This document shows positions 36,029 to 45,161 of a stretch of DNA of 64,000 nucleotides, one piece after another (position 1 is the first letter of the stretch; each line of letters opens with the position of its first letter). The notes under the pieces were generated by a model that saw only the letters and a list, made by a program, of their open reading frames with translations, did not search any database and was not told the DNA's origin. Source of the stretch: CAZWCE01 sp964632505 (lineage in GTDB: Bacteria; Planctomycetota; Planctomycetia; Pirellulales; Thermoguttaceae); the NCBI GenBank assembly GCA_964632505.1, contig CAZWCE010000002.1, positions 124,001 through 188,000 of the forward strand, given 5' to 3'. A program made the translations under genes and the position numbers.

Positions 36029-37807
36029 TTAGCAAAACGTGGCCACGAGCGTCCATCCGGCGGCGGCGAGCACCGCAGCGATGGACGCCTGCGGAATTTG
36101 AGTCCGAACATGATCCATCAAATCGCATCCGCAGCACATCGAGCTGAGCACGGTGGTATCGGAGATCGGCGAACATTGGTCGCCGGAAACGCTCCCATCC
36201 ATGACGGCAGCGAAGCAGACGGTCATGAACAATTGGGGGTGATCGAGGGCATTCGCCTGCGCCACCGCCCAGGCAAGCGGCATCGCCAAGGGAAAGGCGA
36301 CCGCGTAGGTCCCCCAACTGGTCCCGGTGGAAAAGGCGATGATGATCGTCAGCACCTGCAGGGCCACCGGCAGCATCCAATAGGGCATCTGTTCGCCCAG
36401 CAATTCGACGAGGAAGATGCCGCCACCGGCATCCTTGCTCACTTGCCCGATAATAATAGCCAGAAGAAGGATCACCGATCCGATGACCACCCCCTTCAAG
36501 CCATCCATGATTCCCTCCATCAGTTCCGAGAGCGCCATTCCCTTGAGAAGCGCCATGGTCATGGCGAGCGCCAGGGCGATCAAAAAGGCCCACTGCACTT
36601 TCGGCGCTCCGGTCACGATGAACGTCCCGACCGCGATGCCGATCAACGTGAGCAGCGGGAGGAAGAATTCCAAAACATTGGGCTGATACCCTTGGGGCAC
36701 TTTCGAGGCTTGAAGTTCCTTGGCGCTGAGCGGTTTGGCGCCGGGGGCATCGAGCTGTCCGGTCGTACGGGCCCGTTGGATCGCCGCCTTCATCCTTTTG
36801 CCGAGAAAGGGATAGACTTCGATACTCAACAGAAACGTGAACGTCACTGCGAAAATGGCGTAGAAACAGAACGGCACGCTTCGGAAGAAGAAGGCGATGC
36901 GGTCCGTTTCGGTGACCAACCACGGCACCCCGGCGACGAAAATAAACGACTGGATATAACCGGGCCAGGCATTGAACGCCAGTTGCGAGGCGATCGGCGA
37001 GGCGGTCGAGTCGACCACGTAGGAAAGCTCCTCGTGACTGATCTTCTGGCGATCGGCCACCGGCTTGACCGAGGTGCCCACCAGGACCGTGCTGATGGAG
37101 CCGCCCTGGAAAAACAGCACGCCCAGGAACCAGGCGACCAGCTTCGCGGTTCTCGGACCGCGGACGAACTTGCGCGTCATGAAGTCGGCGAAGGCCTGCG
37201 CGGCGCCCGTCCGGCTCCAGACCCCCATCAGCCCTCCCAGAAACCAGAGGTAAAGGATCAGCACCCCCGCCGCGTTCGGGCTGGCCAAGTGCTCGATCAT
37301 CACATCCTTCATCAGATTGAAGTGTCCGATCAGGATCGCCCCGGCCACGATGCCCCCGAACAAGGAGATGACCGGCTCTCGGGTCATCCAGCAGAGCCCT
37401 ACCGCCACCAGCGCGGGAATGAGCGACGCGAATCCCCAATGTCGCTTCGCCACCAATTGATAATATCGACGCGTCTCCTTACCGTCGACCTTTTCCTGTT
37501 GAAAGACGAACTCTTCGGTGACCTCGGGCGACTCGCCTCGGCGACTCAAATCGGCTAAGCGTTCTTCCGTGAGATTCGCCTCGGCGATGGGCACGACTTC
37601 AGGGATGACTTCTTTTTTACCGCTTCGGGAAAAGTACAACTCTCCGCGCTCTTGGTGGACGTCCAGACCGATGCGTTCCAGCGTCCAGACGGGCGGAATC
37701 CGGAAGTGGACGTAGCCGACCAACAGCATCATCGCCAAGAAGAAAAAAAAGGGCAGGTTCACCAACCGCTTGGCGCCTTGGAAGACTCGTTGAAAAATGA
37801 GAGACAT
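36029..37807 (-). CDS. nhaC: NhaC-family Na+/H+ antiporter
   Basis: 592 residues, multi-spanning. Motifs include FFQGGSISTVLVGTSVKP, DSTASPIASQLAFNAWPGY, TGTSWGTYAVAFPLAMP and GSVSGDQCSPISDTTVLSS, all characteristic of NhaC-type carriers. An unusual extracytoplasmic insert of ~80 charged residues follows the first membrane segment (about residues 38-125). It exchanges Na+ for H+ across the cytoplasmic membrane; a related organic-anion exchange role is possible. It lies 58 bp before the mqnA start and 88 bp after ilvB, on the same strand. Confidence 0.9.
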   Translation of the reverse strand: MSLIFQRVFQGAKRLVNLPFFFFLAMMLLVGYVHFRIPPVWTLERIGLDVHQERGELYFSRSGKKEVIPEVVPIAEANLTEERLADLSRRGESPEVTEEFVFQQEKVDGKETRRYYQLVAKRHWGFASLIPALVAVGLCWMTREPVISLFGGIVAGAILIGHFNLMKDVMIEHLASPNAAGVLILYLWFLGGLMGVWSRTGAAQAFADFMTRKFVRGPRTAKLVAWFLGVLFFQGGSISTVLVGTSVKPVADRQKISHEELSYVVDSTASPIASQLAFNAWPGYIQSFIFVAGVPWLVTETDRIAFFFRSVPFCFYAIFAVTFTFLLSIEVYPFLGKRMKAAIQRARTTGQLDAPGAKPLSAKELQASKVPQGYQPNVLEFFLPLLTLIGIAVGTFIVTGAPKVQWAFLIALALAMTMALLKGMALSELMEGIMDGLKGVVIGSVILLLAIIIGQVSKDAGGGIFLVELLGEQMPYWMLPVALQVLTIIIAFSTGTSWGTYAVAFPLAMPLAWAVAQANALDHPQLFMTVCFAAVMDGSVSGDQCSPISDTTVLSSMCCGCDLMDHVRTQIPQASIAAVLAAAGWTLVATFC

Positions 37808-37895
37808 GGCGACCTACCCTTGCGGTGGAGAGATGCGTCATGGATCGAAAGACGTTGCCCAACGGATTCGGGAAAGAAAGGGGCAACGGGGTTCG

Positions 37896-39680
37896 TCACT
37901 CACGAATCATGTCATGGACGGTACCGCCGGGAGGTGTCATCGGGAGGACATGCTCCTGATAGGGCACCATCACATCGAGCAGATACGGTCCTTTCGCCTG
38001 GATCATCTCCTCCAAGGCGCCGGGCAGATCGGCTTTGTCGGCGATCGAGCGGGCCTCCCAGCCATAGCCTTCGGCGATGGAAACGAAATCGGGATAACGA
38101 TCTTCGGGACTGACGCCGATGCCTTTGCCGAACGTTTCCGGATGATGAATGGGCCCGAGATAGGTATGCGCCCGATTCGAGGCGTGGAACCGGTCTTCCC
38201 ACTGGACGACCATCCCGAGATGCTGATTGTTCAGCAAGAGCACCTTGACGGGAATCTCCTCGCAGAAGCAGGTCCCCATCTCTTGGATATTCATCTGGAA
38301 GCTGCCGTCGCCGTCGATGTCGATGACCAACTTCTCCGGCTGGGCAACCTTGGCGCCCATCGCGGCGGGCAAGCCGAAGCCCATGGTCCCGAGGCCGCAA
38401 CTGGAGAGCCAAGTCCGGGGATGCCGGTATTTGTAAAACTGGGCGGCCCACATCTGGTGCTGGCCGACGCCCGTCGAAATGATCGTCTCGCGGTCGGCGG
38501 TCATCTCGGAAAGCAATTCGATGGCATGCTGCGGGAGAATATACTCCGAATCGCGGTTGTAGGAAAGAGGCATCTCCTGTTTCCACTTCTTGATGCGGTC
38601 GTGCCAGTCGTCCAGCGGTGTTTCCGGAGGCTCCACGATTTGGTTCAATTTCCCAAGTGCGTAGTTCAAATCGCTGACGATGGGAATATTGGCATCCTTG
38701 ACCTTGTTGATCTCGGAGGGGTCGATGTCGATATGAACGACGGTACCGTGCCGGGCGAATTCGGTCACTTTGCCGGTAACGCGATCGTCGAAGCGCACGC
38801 CCAGGGCCAATAGCAGATCGCATTCGCTCACCGCGAAATTCGCATAGCCGGTTCCGTGCATACCCAACATGTGCAAACTCAGCGGATGCTTGCCCGGGAA
38901 GGCGGAGAGACCGGTGAGGGTGGTGGTGACGGGAATCCCCGTCTTCTCGGCCAGTTCAAGCAGCCGGGCGGAGGCGTTGGAGGAAACGATTCCCCCACCG
39001 GCGTAAATGACCGGCCTTCGGGCTTTCTTGATCACGTTGACCACCGCCTCGAGATCCTCGCTCGATGCCTCCGGCGACTTGCCGGAATAGCCGGGCAATT
39101 GCAGGGGAGCTTCGAAATCGGGCACCAATTGCGCCAGTTGCACGTTTTTGGGGAGGTCGATCAAGACGGGACCCGGGCGGCCGGTCATCGAGATGTAGAG
39201 GGCTTCCCGCACAACGCGGGCAAGATCGCGCGGATCGGTCACCAGGTAATGATGCTTCGTCACGCCGCGGCAGACTTCCACCATGGGGGTTTCTTGGAAG
39301 GCGTCGCACCCGATCGCCGCGGTGGTCACCTGACCGGTGATCGCCACCATGGGGATACTGTCGAGCTTGGCATCGGCGATGCTGGTCACCAGATTGGTCG
39401 CGCCGGGACCGCTGGTCGCCATACAGACCCCCGGCTTGCCGGTGGCCCGGGCATAACCTTGGGCCGCGAAACCTCCTCCTTGTTCGTGCCGCGGCAAAAT
39501 CACGCGGATGCGATCTCGATACCGAGTCAGTGCCTGATGCATCGGCATGCTGTAGCCGCCGGGATACGCGAAAATCGTGTCGACTCCACCGCGGACCAGG
39601 GATTGCACCACGATGTCGGCACCACTGAGCATCGGCTGGGATGACTGCTGCGAAGATTGCTGGGAGATGACTTGGGCCAC
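37896..39680 (-). CDS. ilvB: Acetolactate synthase large subunit
   Basis: 594 residues, GTG start at 39680 with AGGAG at good spacing. The catalytic Glu lies in LPRHEQGGGFAAQGYARATG. The ThDP-binding motif is GDGSFQMNIQEMGT. SGPGATNLVTSIADA and FDDRVTGKV are family landmarks. It condenses two pyruvate molecules, or pyruvate and 2-oxobutyrate, in branched-chain amino-acid synthesis. A Ser/Gln-rich leader of ~16 residues precedes the domain. No regulatory small subunit or ilvC is adjacent, which is unusual for the biosynthetic enzyme. Confidence 0.94.
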   Translation of the reverse strand: MAQVISQQSSQQSSQPMLSGADIVVQSLVRGGVDTIFAYPGGYSMPMHQALTRYRDRIRVILPRHEQGGGFAAQGYARATGKPGVCMATSGPGATNLVTSIADAKLDSIPMVAITGQVTTAAIGCDAFQETPMVEVCRGVTKHHYLVTDPRDLARVVREALYISMTGRPGPVLIDLPKNVQLAQLVPDFEAPLQLPGYSGKSPEASSEDLEAVVNVIKKARRPVIYAGGGIVSSNASARLLELAEKTGIPVTTTLTGLSAFPGKHPLSLHMLGMHGTGYANFAVSECDLLLALGVRFDDRVTGKVTEFARHGTVVHIDIDPSEINKVKDANIPIVSDLNYALGKLNQIVEPPETPLDDWHDRIKKWKQEMPLSYNRDSEYILPQHAIELLSEMTADRETIISTGVGQHQMWAAQFYKYRHPRTWLSSCGLGTMGFGLPAAMGAKVAQPEKLVIDIDGDGSFQMNIQEMGTCFCEEIPVKVLLLNNQHLGMVVQWEDRFHASNRAHTYLGPIHHPETFGKGIGVSPEDRYPDFVSIAEGYGWEARSIADKADLPGALEEMIQAKGPYLLDVMVPYQEHVLPMTPPGGTVHDMIRE

Positions 39681-39975
39681 GATCGTACTCCTGATTCAAA
39701 TGACGGGGGATACACGATACCTGCAGGCCGCCGATGCAGTCGTCGCGCCGCGACCACACCGGAGGAACTCCCCGAGAAGGGATGCGATACTTCCAAAGAA
39801 AATATGAATATTCCAGATTATTTATCATAGAACCAACAGGGGCATTTATCAAGCGGGGAACCCTCCGAAAGGCGGAGAAGCAGGAAAGGCGGTCGGAAGA
39901 TGTTGCCGAGTCGGGTGGGCAAATTCCGATGCACGCGGCGGGCCGGCGTTTCGCCCGACCGGCTCAAGAAATAAG

Positions 39976-40016
39976 ACAGTCCGGGCAACCGAAATGAATC
40001 GATCGCACCGGACTGT
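39976..40016. other. Inverted repeat upstream of ilvB
   Basis: Nine perfect pairs (ACAGTCCGG / CCGGACTGT) have a 23-base loop. Read toward ilvB on the minus strand it is followed by a T-rich CTTATTTCTT, which would suit an attenuator or terminator about 300 bases ahead of ilvB. Confidence 0.45.
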
Positions 40017-40030
40017 TCCCCCCCTGGGAA

Positions 40031-40050
40031 CTAGATTCAGTATAATCTAG
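40031..40050. promoter_or_regulatory. Palindrome CTAGATT-n6-AATCTAG
   Basis: A perfect 7-bp dyad with a 6-base centre overlaps a TATAAT (40041-40046). It could be an operator over a -10 box, but no -35 box is seen. Confidence 0.4.
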
Positions 40051-40608
40051 CGAAAATCGAATATTTACGATGGAAATGACCGCTTGACAGTGCCACCTCT
40101 TCTTCACTTTGAACGGCGATTCCAGGAACGACGCAAATCATCATCGACGTAAGTTCCTAGAAAAAAACGACTTAAGACGTCTACCGTTGAAGGGGGCGAC
40201 AATAAATGATTGATCGGCAAATCGACGAAGGAACCTTTGCCTTCTTTTTCGATTCTATCGTTCTTTTTGCTTTTCAGGTTCTTCCCGGTTGAATTTTCCA
40301 TGCCGGTTATCGCCTTGATCGTTTCTTTTTCGTCGATTCCGCCATCCGGAGAAAGCCGGAGCAGGCCGGAAGAATTACATAAAAATGATGAATCGAGCGA
40401 CAATTTCCATCCGATGATGTCGATAATAAGGGATATGCGGGCGCGCCTCCAAAGCGAGGAAAAAGCGGTCAGAGCATTCGTAAGCTTATTAACAGCAACC
40501 ACTTATTTATCTCCGTCGCCGATCGGAATCCTTCACGAAGCTGTTGGCGACGGGCTGCAAAGAAGCCCACGACTCCCCCTTCGCAGAGGATCCGTCCTTT
40601 GGCCTCCC

Positions 40609-41982
40609 ATGCCGCGGCTGTCGCTTGTCGGCCAACTCGATTTCACCAAAAAATGGAGAAAGACGTTGAAATCCTTCGAAACCCTTTTTTCCAGGATCGT
40701 CAACAGCCCCGTTCTGTGGGGAAGTACCTTATGCGTCGTCTTCTATATGGCCATTTCGCGTCAAGAGTGGGATTTCCCCCTGATTGAGCGATATTTCGCT
40801 TCGCACCCCGTCGAATACATAATCACATTCATGTTCCTTGTCGGAATGGCGTCGCTGGTTCAGAAATTGATCGATATTCTCCGTCAAGAGTCGCTCTTGC
40901 GGAAGGGGCCGCTTTTGGAGTCTTCCGGGAAGATCGGCGACCCCGAATCCTCCCAATCATTCCTCGAAACGCTCAAGGAACTCCCGGAGGTGCGGCGCCA
41001 CGACTACCATCCGAGTCGGTTGCGGAACATCCTCGCCTATGTGCAGCGAACCGGTTCCACCGAGGGAGTCGAGCATGAGATGCGTTACCTGTCCGACGAC
41101 GATGCTCTGCAAGCGGAGTCGAGCTATGGATTGGTGCGTATGATCATTTGGGCGATTCCGATTCTCGGATTTCTCGGCACCGTCATCGGCATCGCACTGG
41201 CGATGGGCAACCTATCGCCGGAAGATCTGGAGAAATCCCTCCCGACGGTGATGGCGGGCTTGACGATCGCCTTCGACACCACCGCCTTGGCGCTGGCGCT
41301 GAGCATCGTTTTGTATTTCTCGCAGTTCTTCACCTTCCGTCAAGAGTCGCAACTGCTTCAGAAGGTCGACCGGCTGGTCACTCAGGAGATGGCCGGTCGT
41401 TTCGAACCTTCTTGCGATGAGAGCAATCAAGGCCAATTGACGGCGGTGCGGAAAATGCTCGAAGCGGTGATCGATTCGCTGGAAGCGCTCACCGAACACC
41501 AATCCGACATCTGGAAGCAGGCGATGCGTGCCTCGAATTCCCGATACGCGAAAATGGCCTCCGAATGCGCCGGTCAACTGAAGACGTCGCTTTCAGAATC
41601 GCTGAAGGAAAACCTGCATCATCACGCGCAGGCGTTGGTCGAATCGGAACAAGAGTTGATGGAACGTCATCGCAAGGAACTCGACGGAATGTATGATTCG
41701 GTGAACGAAAACGTCACCGCCCTGAAGGAACTCCAAAACGGTATGGTCCGGCAAACCGAAGTTCTCGGGAAAGTCTTCGATGCGACCGGACAAATCACGA
41801 TGCTCGAGGATCGCTTGAATCAGAATCTCGCCTCCCTGGCCGGCGCGAAGCACTTCGAGGAAACGGTCAACAGCCTGGCGGCGGCGATTCATCTCTTGAA
41901 CAACCGCCTCGAACACCAAGGCGGCGATTATTCGTCGGTTCGTCTGGAAGAGGATCAATCCGGGAAAGGACATGCCGCATGA
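40609..41982 (+). CDS. MotA/TolQ/ExbB-family proton-channel protein
   Basis: 457 residues from ATG 40609 (MPRLSLVGQLDF), chosen because the upstream in-frame sequence is not protein-like; the ribosome site is weak. There are membrane segments near the N-terminus (two, ~35-90). The TolQ/ExbB core pair follows at ~180-255 (IIWAIPILGFLGTVIGIA; GLTIAFDTTALALALSIVL). The C-terminal ~190 residues are a charged coiled coil. It should energise the two following ExbD-like proteins with proton flow. Its stop overlaps the next start (ATGA). Confidence 0.88.
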   Translation: MPRLSLVGQLDFTKKWRKTLKSFETLFSRIVNSPVLWGSTLCVVFYMAISRQEWDFPLIERYFASHPVEYIITFMFLVGMASLVQKLIDILRQESLLRKGPLLESSGKIGDPESSQSFLETLKELPEVRRHDYHPSRLRNILAYVQRTGSTEGVEHEMRYLSDDDALQAESSYGLVRMIIWAIPILGFLGTVIGIALAMGNLSPEDLEKSLPTVMAGLTIAFDTTALALALSIVLYFSQFFTFRQESQLLQKVDRLVTQEMAGRFEPSCDESNQGQLTAVRKMLEAVIDSLEALTEHQSDIWKQAMRASNSRYAKMASECAGQLKTSLSESLKENLHHHAQALVESEQELMERHRKELDGMYDSVNENVTALKELQNGMVRQTEVLGKVFDATGQITMLEDRLNQNLASLAGAKHFEETVNSLAAAIHLLNNRLEHQGGDYSSVRLEEDQSGKGHAA

Positions 41983-43922
41983 AACATCCGGCGCCCCGGC
42001 GGAGAAACAATGCACACCAGGGAGCACGGTTTTCGCTGTTCCCTTTCTTGGCGGTCCTGATCTGCACGATGGGGTCGCTCATTTTTCTTCTGGTCGTCAT
42101 TGCGCGCCAGGTCCGCTTGCAATCGACCGCCCTGGGAAACGGACAATACGAGAAGACGATCGAGGAACTCGAGTCGGCCAAGGAGATGAAGGACTGGTAT
42201 CTCGATGAATTGCAAGCATCGAAAGAGAAGTCGTCGAAGCTCCTGGAACAGGCCCATGCACGCCTGGGCCATTTAGACGATCAGATCGCCCGCCAGAAAA
42301 AGGAGATCGAACTACTGCAAAAAGCGATCGCTGCCCTGGAATCGTTCCAGGGAGAGGAGGAGGAAGCGAAGGAAAAACTCCAAAGGAAACTGGCCATTCG
42401 CAAAGAGCAACTCGAAGAGGCGGAGGCGGAGCTGGAGGAATTACGAAAAGAGATCGCCCACCAACCGCGTTCCTATTCGATCGTCCCCTACCAGGGATCC
42501 CATGGAACATTCCGCCGACCGATCTATCTGGAATGTATCGAGGATCGCATCGTGCTCCAACCGGAGGGGATCACGTTCCAGGAAGAGGATTTTCTCGCCG
42601 CTTTTCACCCCGAGGCACCGATGAAGGCCGCCATGCGCGCGGTCCGGCACTATCTTCACCGCAACGGTATCGTCGAAGCAAAAACGCAACCTTATCCTCT
42701 GCTCTTGGTGAGGCCCTCGGGCATCAAAATGTACTACAAAGCGAGAGCGGCCCTCGGTTCGCTCGGGACGGACTTCGGCTACGAGCTGATCGAAGAGGAC
42801 TGGCCTCTCGATTATCCCGCCGAGGACGAGGAACTCCGAAAGCAGGTCCTCGCCAAGGTGGAGGATGCCAGGCGTCGGACGCAGGCGTTGGCACGCGCCG
42901 CTCCGAGCCTCTTCGAAGAGAAACCGAAATCGAAACCGGTCTACGGAGTGGCTGCGAACGGCACCCCGGTTTTGCTGGAGGGGGAAACTTCCAAGGGAGG
43001 GAGAGACAATCCCCCGGGGCGTTCCTCCCGCGATTCGCTATCGTTCTCCAACCAAAAAGAGGAAGTCACATCGGGTGCCGGTCGCTCGAGCGTTCAAGCC
43101 TCTCGGCCTCAACCGCCGATGATCGGCTCAACGCATCCCCGGCAGCCGTTCTCCGACAGTGGCCGGGAACTCGGTGGTGTGCATTCGGGGACGGTTCACG
43201 CTGAAAGCTCCCGAGATTCCCGGGGACCGCAGGGCGAAACCCCCGATCTCTTCGGTCCCACCGAAGGTGAAACTTTGCCTCGATATTCCGGGGTTCCACC
43301 AGCCAGCCGGAACGATGGCGTCCCCTCGGCGTCTGCCGATGTTTCCCGCTCGCCGTATCCGAACGACTCCTCGGGCAGTGCTTTTCCGGATTCCCCCGAA
43401 GGGCAACTCCATGCCGGCGATCCCGGAATGGGCCAAGGGCTCCCGTCGAACTTTCAAACGAACGCGAACCCGGAAACGCTCGCCGACACCTCGGGCTGTG
43501 CTCCGGATATGTCTCCCCATCAACCCCCTTCGCTCCCGACGCCCACCTTTCAGGACGATCAGCGCAATGTGACCCCTTTGGCATCGAGCCAGGGAACGAA
43601 CTGGGGCTTGCCGGGATACAGCAGCGGGGCATTCGGAATTTCCCGCCCTATCTTGCTGCATTGCACCGCGGAACAACTGATCCTCCTGGAACAACCGGGG
43701 ACGAAGGAAGAGAAGCGGTTCGCCCTCGATTCCTCGACCCGTTCGGCCGTCCAGGAACTCGTCCCCGCGTTATGGACCTGCATGGAGAGTTGGGGCATGG
43801 CAGGGCAGGGGATGTACTGGAAACCGCTGCTGAAGGTCTCGGTCGCTCCCGGAGGAGAACCGCACTTCCAACAAATCAAGCAATTGCTTCATGAGAGCGG
43901 CATCAACGTGGAACGCCGCTGA
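41979..43922 (+). CDS. Large single-span protein, ExbD/TolR-position partner (first)
   Basis: 647 residues. One transmembrane segment near residues 19-43 (FSLFPFLAVLICTMGSLIFL) has the ExbD/TolR topology. A coiled coil follows (~55-160), then a folded domain (~170-310), a Ser/Pro/Gly-rich disordered stretch (~320-540), and a small C-terminal domain. The last part (SRPILLHCTAEQLILLEQPG) echoes the first folded domain (RRPIYLECIEDRIVLQPEG), so the two are internal duplicates. It is translationally coupled to the ExbB-like gene. Role unknown; probably a proton-driven envelope machine. Confidence 0.82.
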   Translation: MKHPAPRRRNNAHQGARFSLFPFLAVLICTMGSLIFLLVVIARQVRLQSTALGNGQYEKTIEELESAKEMKDWYLDELQASKEKSSKLLEQAHARLGHLDDQIARQKKEIELLQKAIAALESFQGEEEEAKEKLQRKLAIRKEQLEEAEAELEELRKEIAHQPRSYSIVPYQGSHGTFRRPIYLECIEDRIVLQPEGITFQEEDFLAAFHPEAPMKAAMRAVRHYLHRNGIVEAKTQPYPLLLVRPSGIKMYYKARAALGSLGTDFGYELIEEDWPLDYPAEDEELRKQVLAKVEDARRRTQALARAAPSLFEEKPKSKPVYGVAANGTPVLLEGETSKGGRDNPPGRSSRDSLSFSNQKEEVTSGAGRSSVQASRPQPPMIGSTHPRQPFSDSGRELGGVHSGTVHAESSRDSRGPQGETPDLFGPTEGETLPRYSGVPPASRNDGVPSASADVSRSPYPNDSSGSAFPDSPEGQLHAGDPGMGQGLPSNFQTNANPETLADTSGCAPDMSPHQPPSLPTPTFQDDQRNVTPLASSQGTNWGLPGYSSGAFGISRPILLHCTAEQLILLEQPGTKEEKRFALDSSTRSAVQELVPALWTCMESWGMAGQGMYWKPLLKVSVAPGGEPHFQQIKQLLHESGINVERR

Positions 43923-43994
43923 ACAAACGCCCAGCGCTTACGGACCCTGTGCCGATCGAAGCGGTCACCTTTTGGCCCCCTCTGAAAGGACGTC

Positions 43995-45023
43995 ATGTTT
44001 TCTCGACGAAGTCGGCGAATGCTTTCCGGACAAGACATCGAACAGGGACAGGATTCCTTTCTCGATATCGTCTCGAACATTGTGGGCATTTTGATCATTC
44101 TCGTCATGGTCGCGGGCGTCCGCGCCAAGTCGCTGCCGCCGCTTCCGGATCACCAGCAAGAGGGAGTGAAAAAGCTCGCCGCCGAGGTCAAAGAGAAAAA
44201 CGAGAAGATGAAATCGATGAACGTGGAGCTCTCGGAAATCTCGGCGGAATTGAACAACATCGAAAGACTCTGCACATTGCGGCAACGGGAACGGGACCAA
44301 CTGGTCGCACTGGTTCATGAGATCGATTCCCGCCTGCAAGAGAGCAAAGAAGCGGAAAACGAAGAGGGCCGGGAATACGTCTTGCTGAAAAGAGAACTTC
44401 TCCAAATCGAGGAAACCCTCGAGCAAATCGTGCATCAGAAACAATGGGTGGCCAAAAGCCGCCCCGACGCAATCGTCGTCGAGAGTTTACCCACGCCCGT
44501 CAGTCGCATCGTCGACGAAAAGGAGGCTCACTTCCGGATTGCCGAAAACCGCATCTCTTACGTTCCCTTTTCCGAACTGATCGAAGAGATGGCCGACGAC
44601 GCTCGAGCGAACCAGCAACAGTTGCGCCGTTCGCCGGAATTGACCGAGACGGTCGGGCCGATCGAAGGCTACCGACTTCGATACACGGTTGTCCGGAAGG
44701 ACCTCTCAATGCAAGCTGCCTATCAGACGGGCCGAAGTGCTCTGATTCAACTGGCGGGATGCGAAGTGATTCCCACGGATATGATTCACACGGAATCTCT
44801 CGAGGAAGCGCTCAGGCCCGACTCCCGCTTCCAGCAGCAGTTGTCGCTCTATCGTCCCGATCGCTATGCCGTCACGTTTTGGGTCTACCCCGACAGTTTC
44901 GAGGCGTTCCGCGAGCTCAAGAAGTTGCTCTTCGAGAAGGGATATCAAACCGCCGGCCGACCGCTGCCCTCCGGCGCCCCGATCGCCGCATCACCTCATG
45001 GAAGCCGGTCCGCCGCCCAGTAG
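43995..45023 (+). CDS. ExbD/TolR-like single-span protein (second)
   Basis: 342 residues, AAGGAC ribosome site. The N-terminal transmembrane segment (DSFLDIVSNIVGILIILVMV) carries an Asp just before it, as the force-transducing ExbD/TolR helix does. A coiled coil (~50-130) and a C-terminal alpha/beta domain (~165-330) follow. It completes a three-gene set with the ExbB-like channel and the large partner. No TonB, Tol-Pal or Zorya effector gene is adjacent. Confidence 0.82.
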   Translation: MFSRRSRRMLSGQDIEQGQDSFLDIVSNIVGILIILVMVAGVRAKSLPPLPDHQQEGVKKLAAEVKEKNEKMKSMNVELSEISAELNNIERLCTLRQRERDQLVALVHEIDSRLQESKEAENEEGREYVLLKRELLQIEETLEQIVHQKQWVAKSRPDAIVVESLPTPVSRIVDEKEAHFRIAENRISYVPFSELIEEMADDARANQQQLRRSPELTETVGPIEGYRLRYTVVRKDLSMQAAYQTGRSALIQLAGCEVIPTDMIHTESLEEALRPDSRFQQQLSLYRPDRYAVTFWVYPDSFEAFRELKKLLFEKGYQTAGRPLPSGAPIAASPHGSRSAAQ

Positions 45024-45161
45024 AGTCCATGGGCTTCGTATTCTTTGTGAACGGGGGCCTCTCGGGAATCCGACCTCCCGGTCACCATTTTGGAACCGAC
45101 AGGCCGCTTCTTTTTCGACCATGGAGCACCTCCGACGGCGATTCCCGGAGGAGCATGTTCG

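Larger units (their letters stand above)
39681..40608. other. 930-bp gap upstream of ilvB and the ExbB-like gene
   Basis: No gene is supported; the in-frame extension of the ExbB-like frame back to 40210 does not look like protein. Two dyads are present. ACAGTCCGG (39976-39984) pairs with CCGGACTGT (40008-40016). CTAGATT (40031-40037) pairs with AATCTAG (40044-40050), with a TATAAT inside. A TTGACA occurs at 40084-40089 without a matching -10. Confidence 0.45.

Noticed and set aside
40210..40608. N-terminal extension of the ExbB-like gene
   Set aside because: Composition is not protein-like and families of this type start near MPRLSLVG.
40609..45023. Zorya-type phage defence (ZorAB-like channel pair)
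   Set aside because: The ExbB-like protein has a coiled-coil tail, but no ZorC/D/E effector genes and no OmpA-type domain in the partners are visible.
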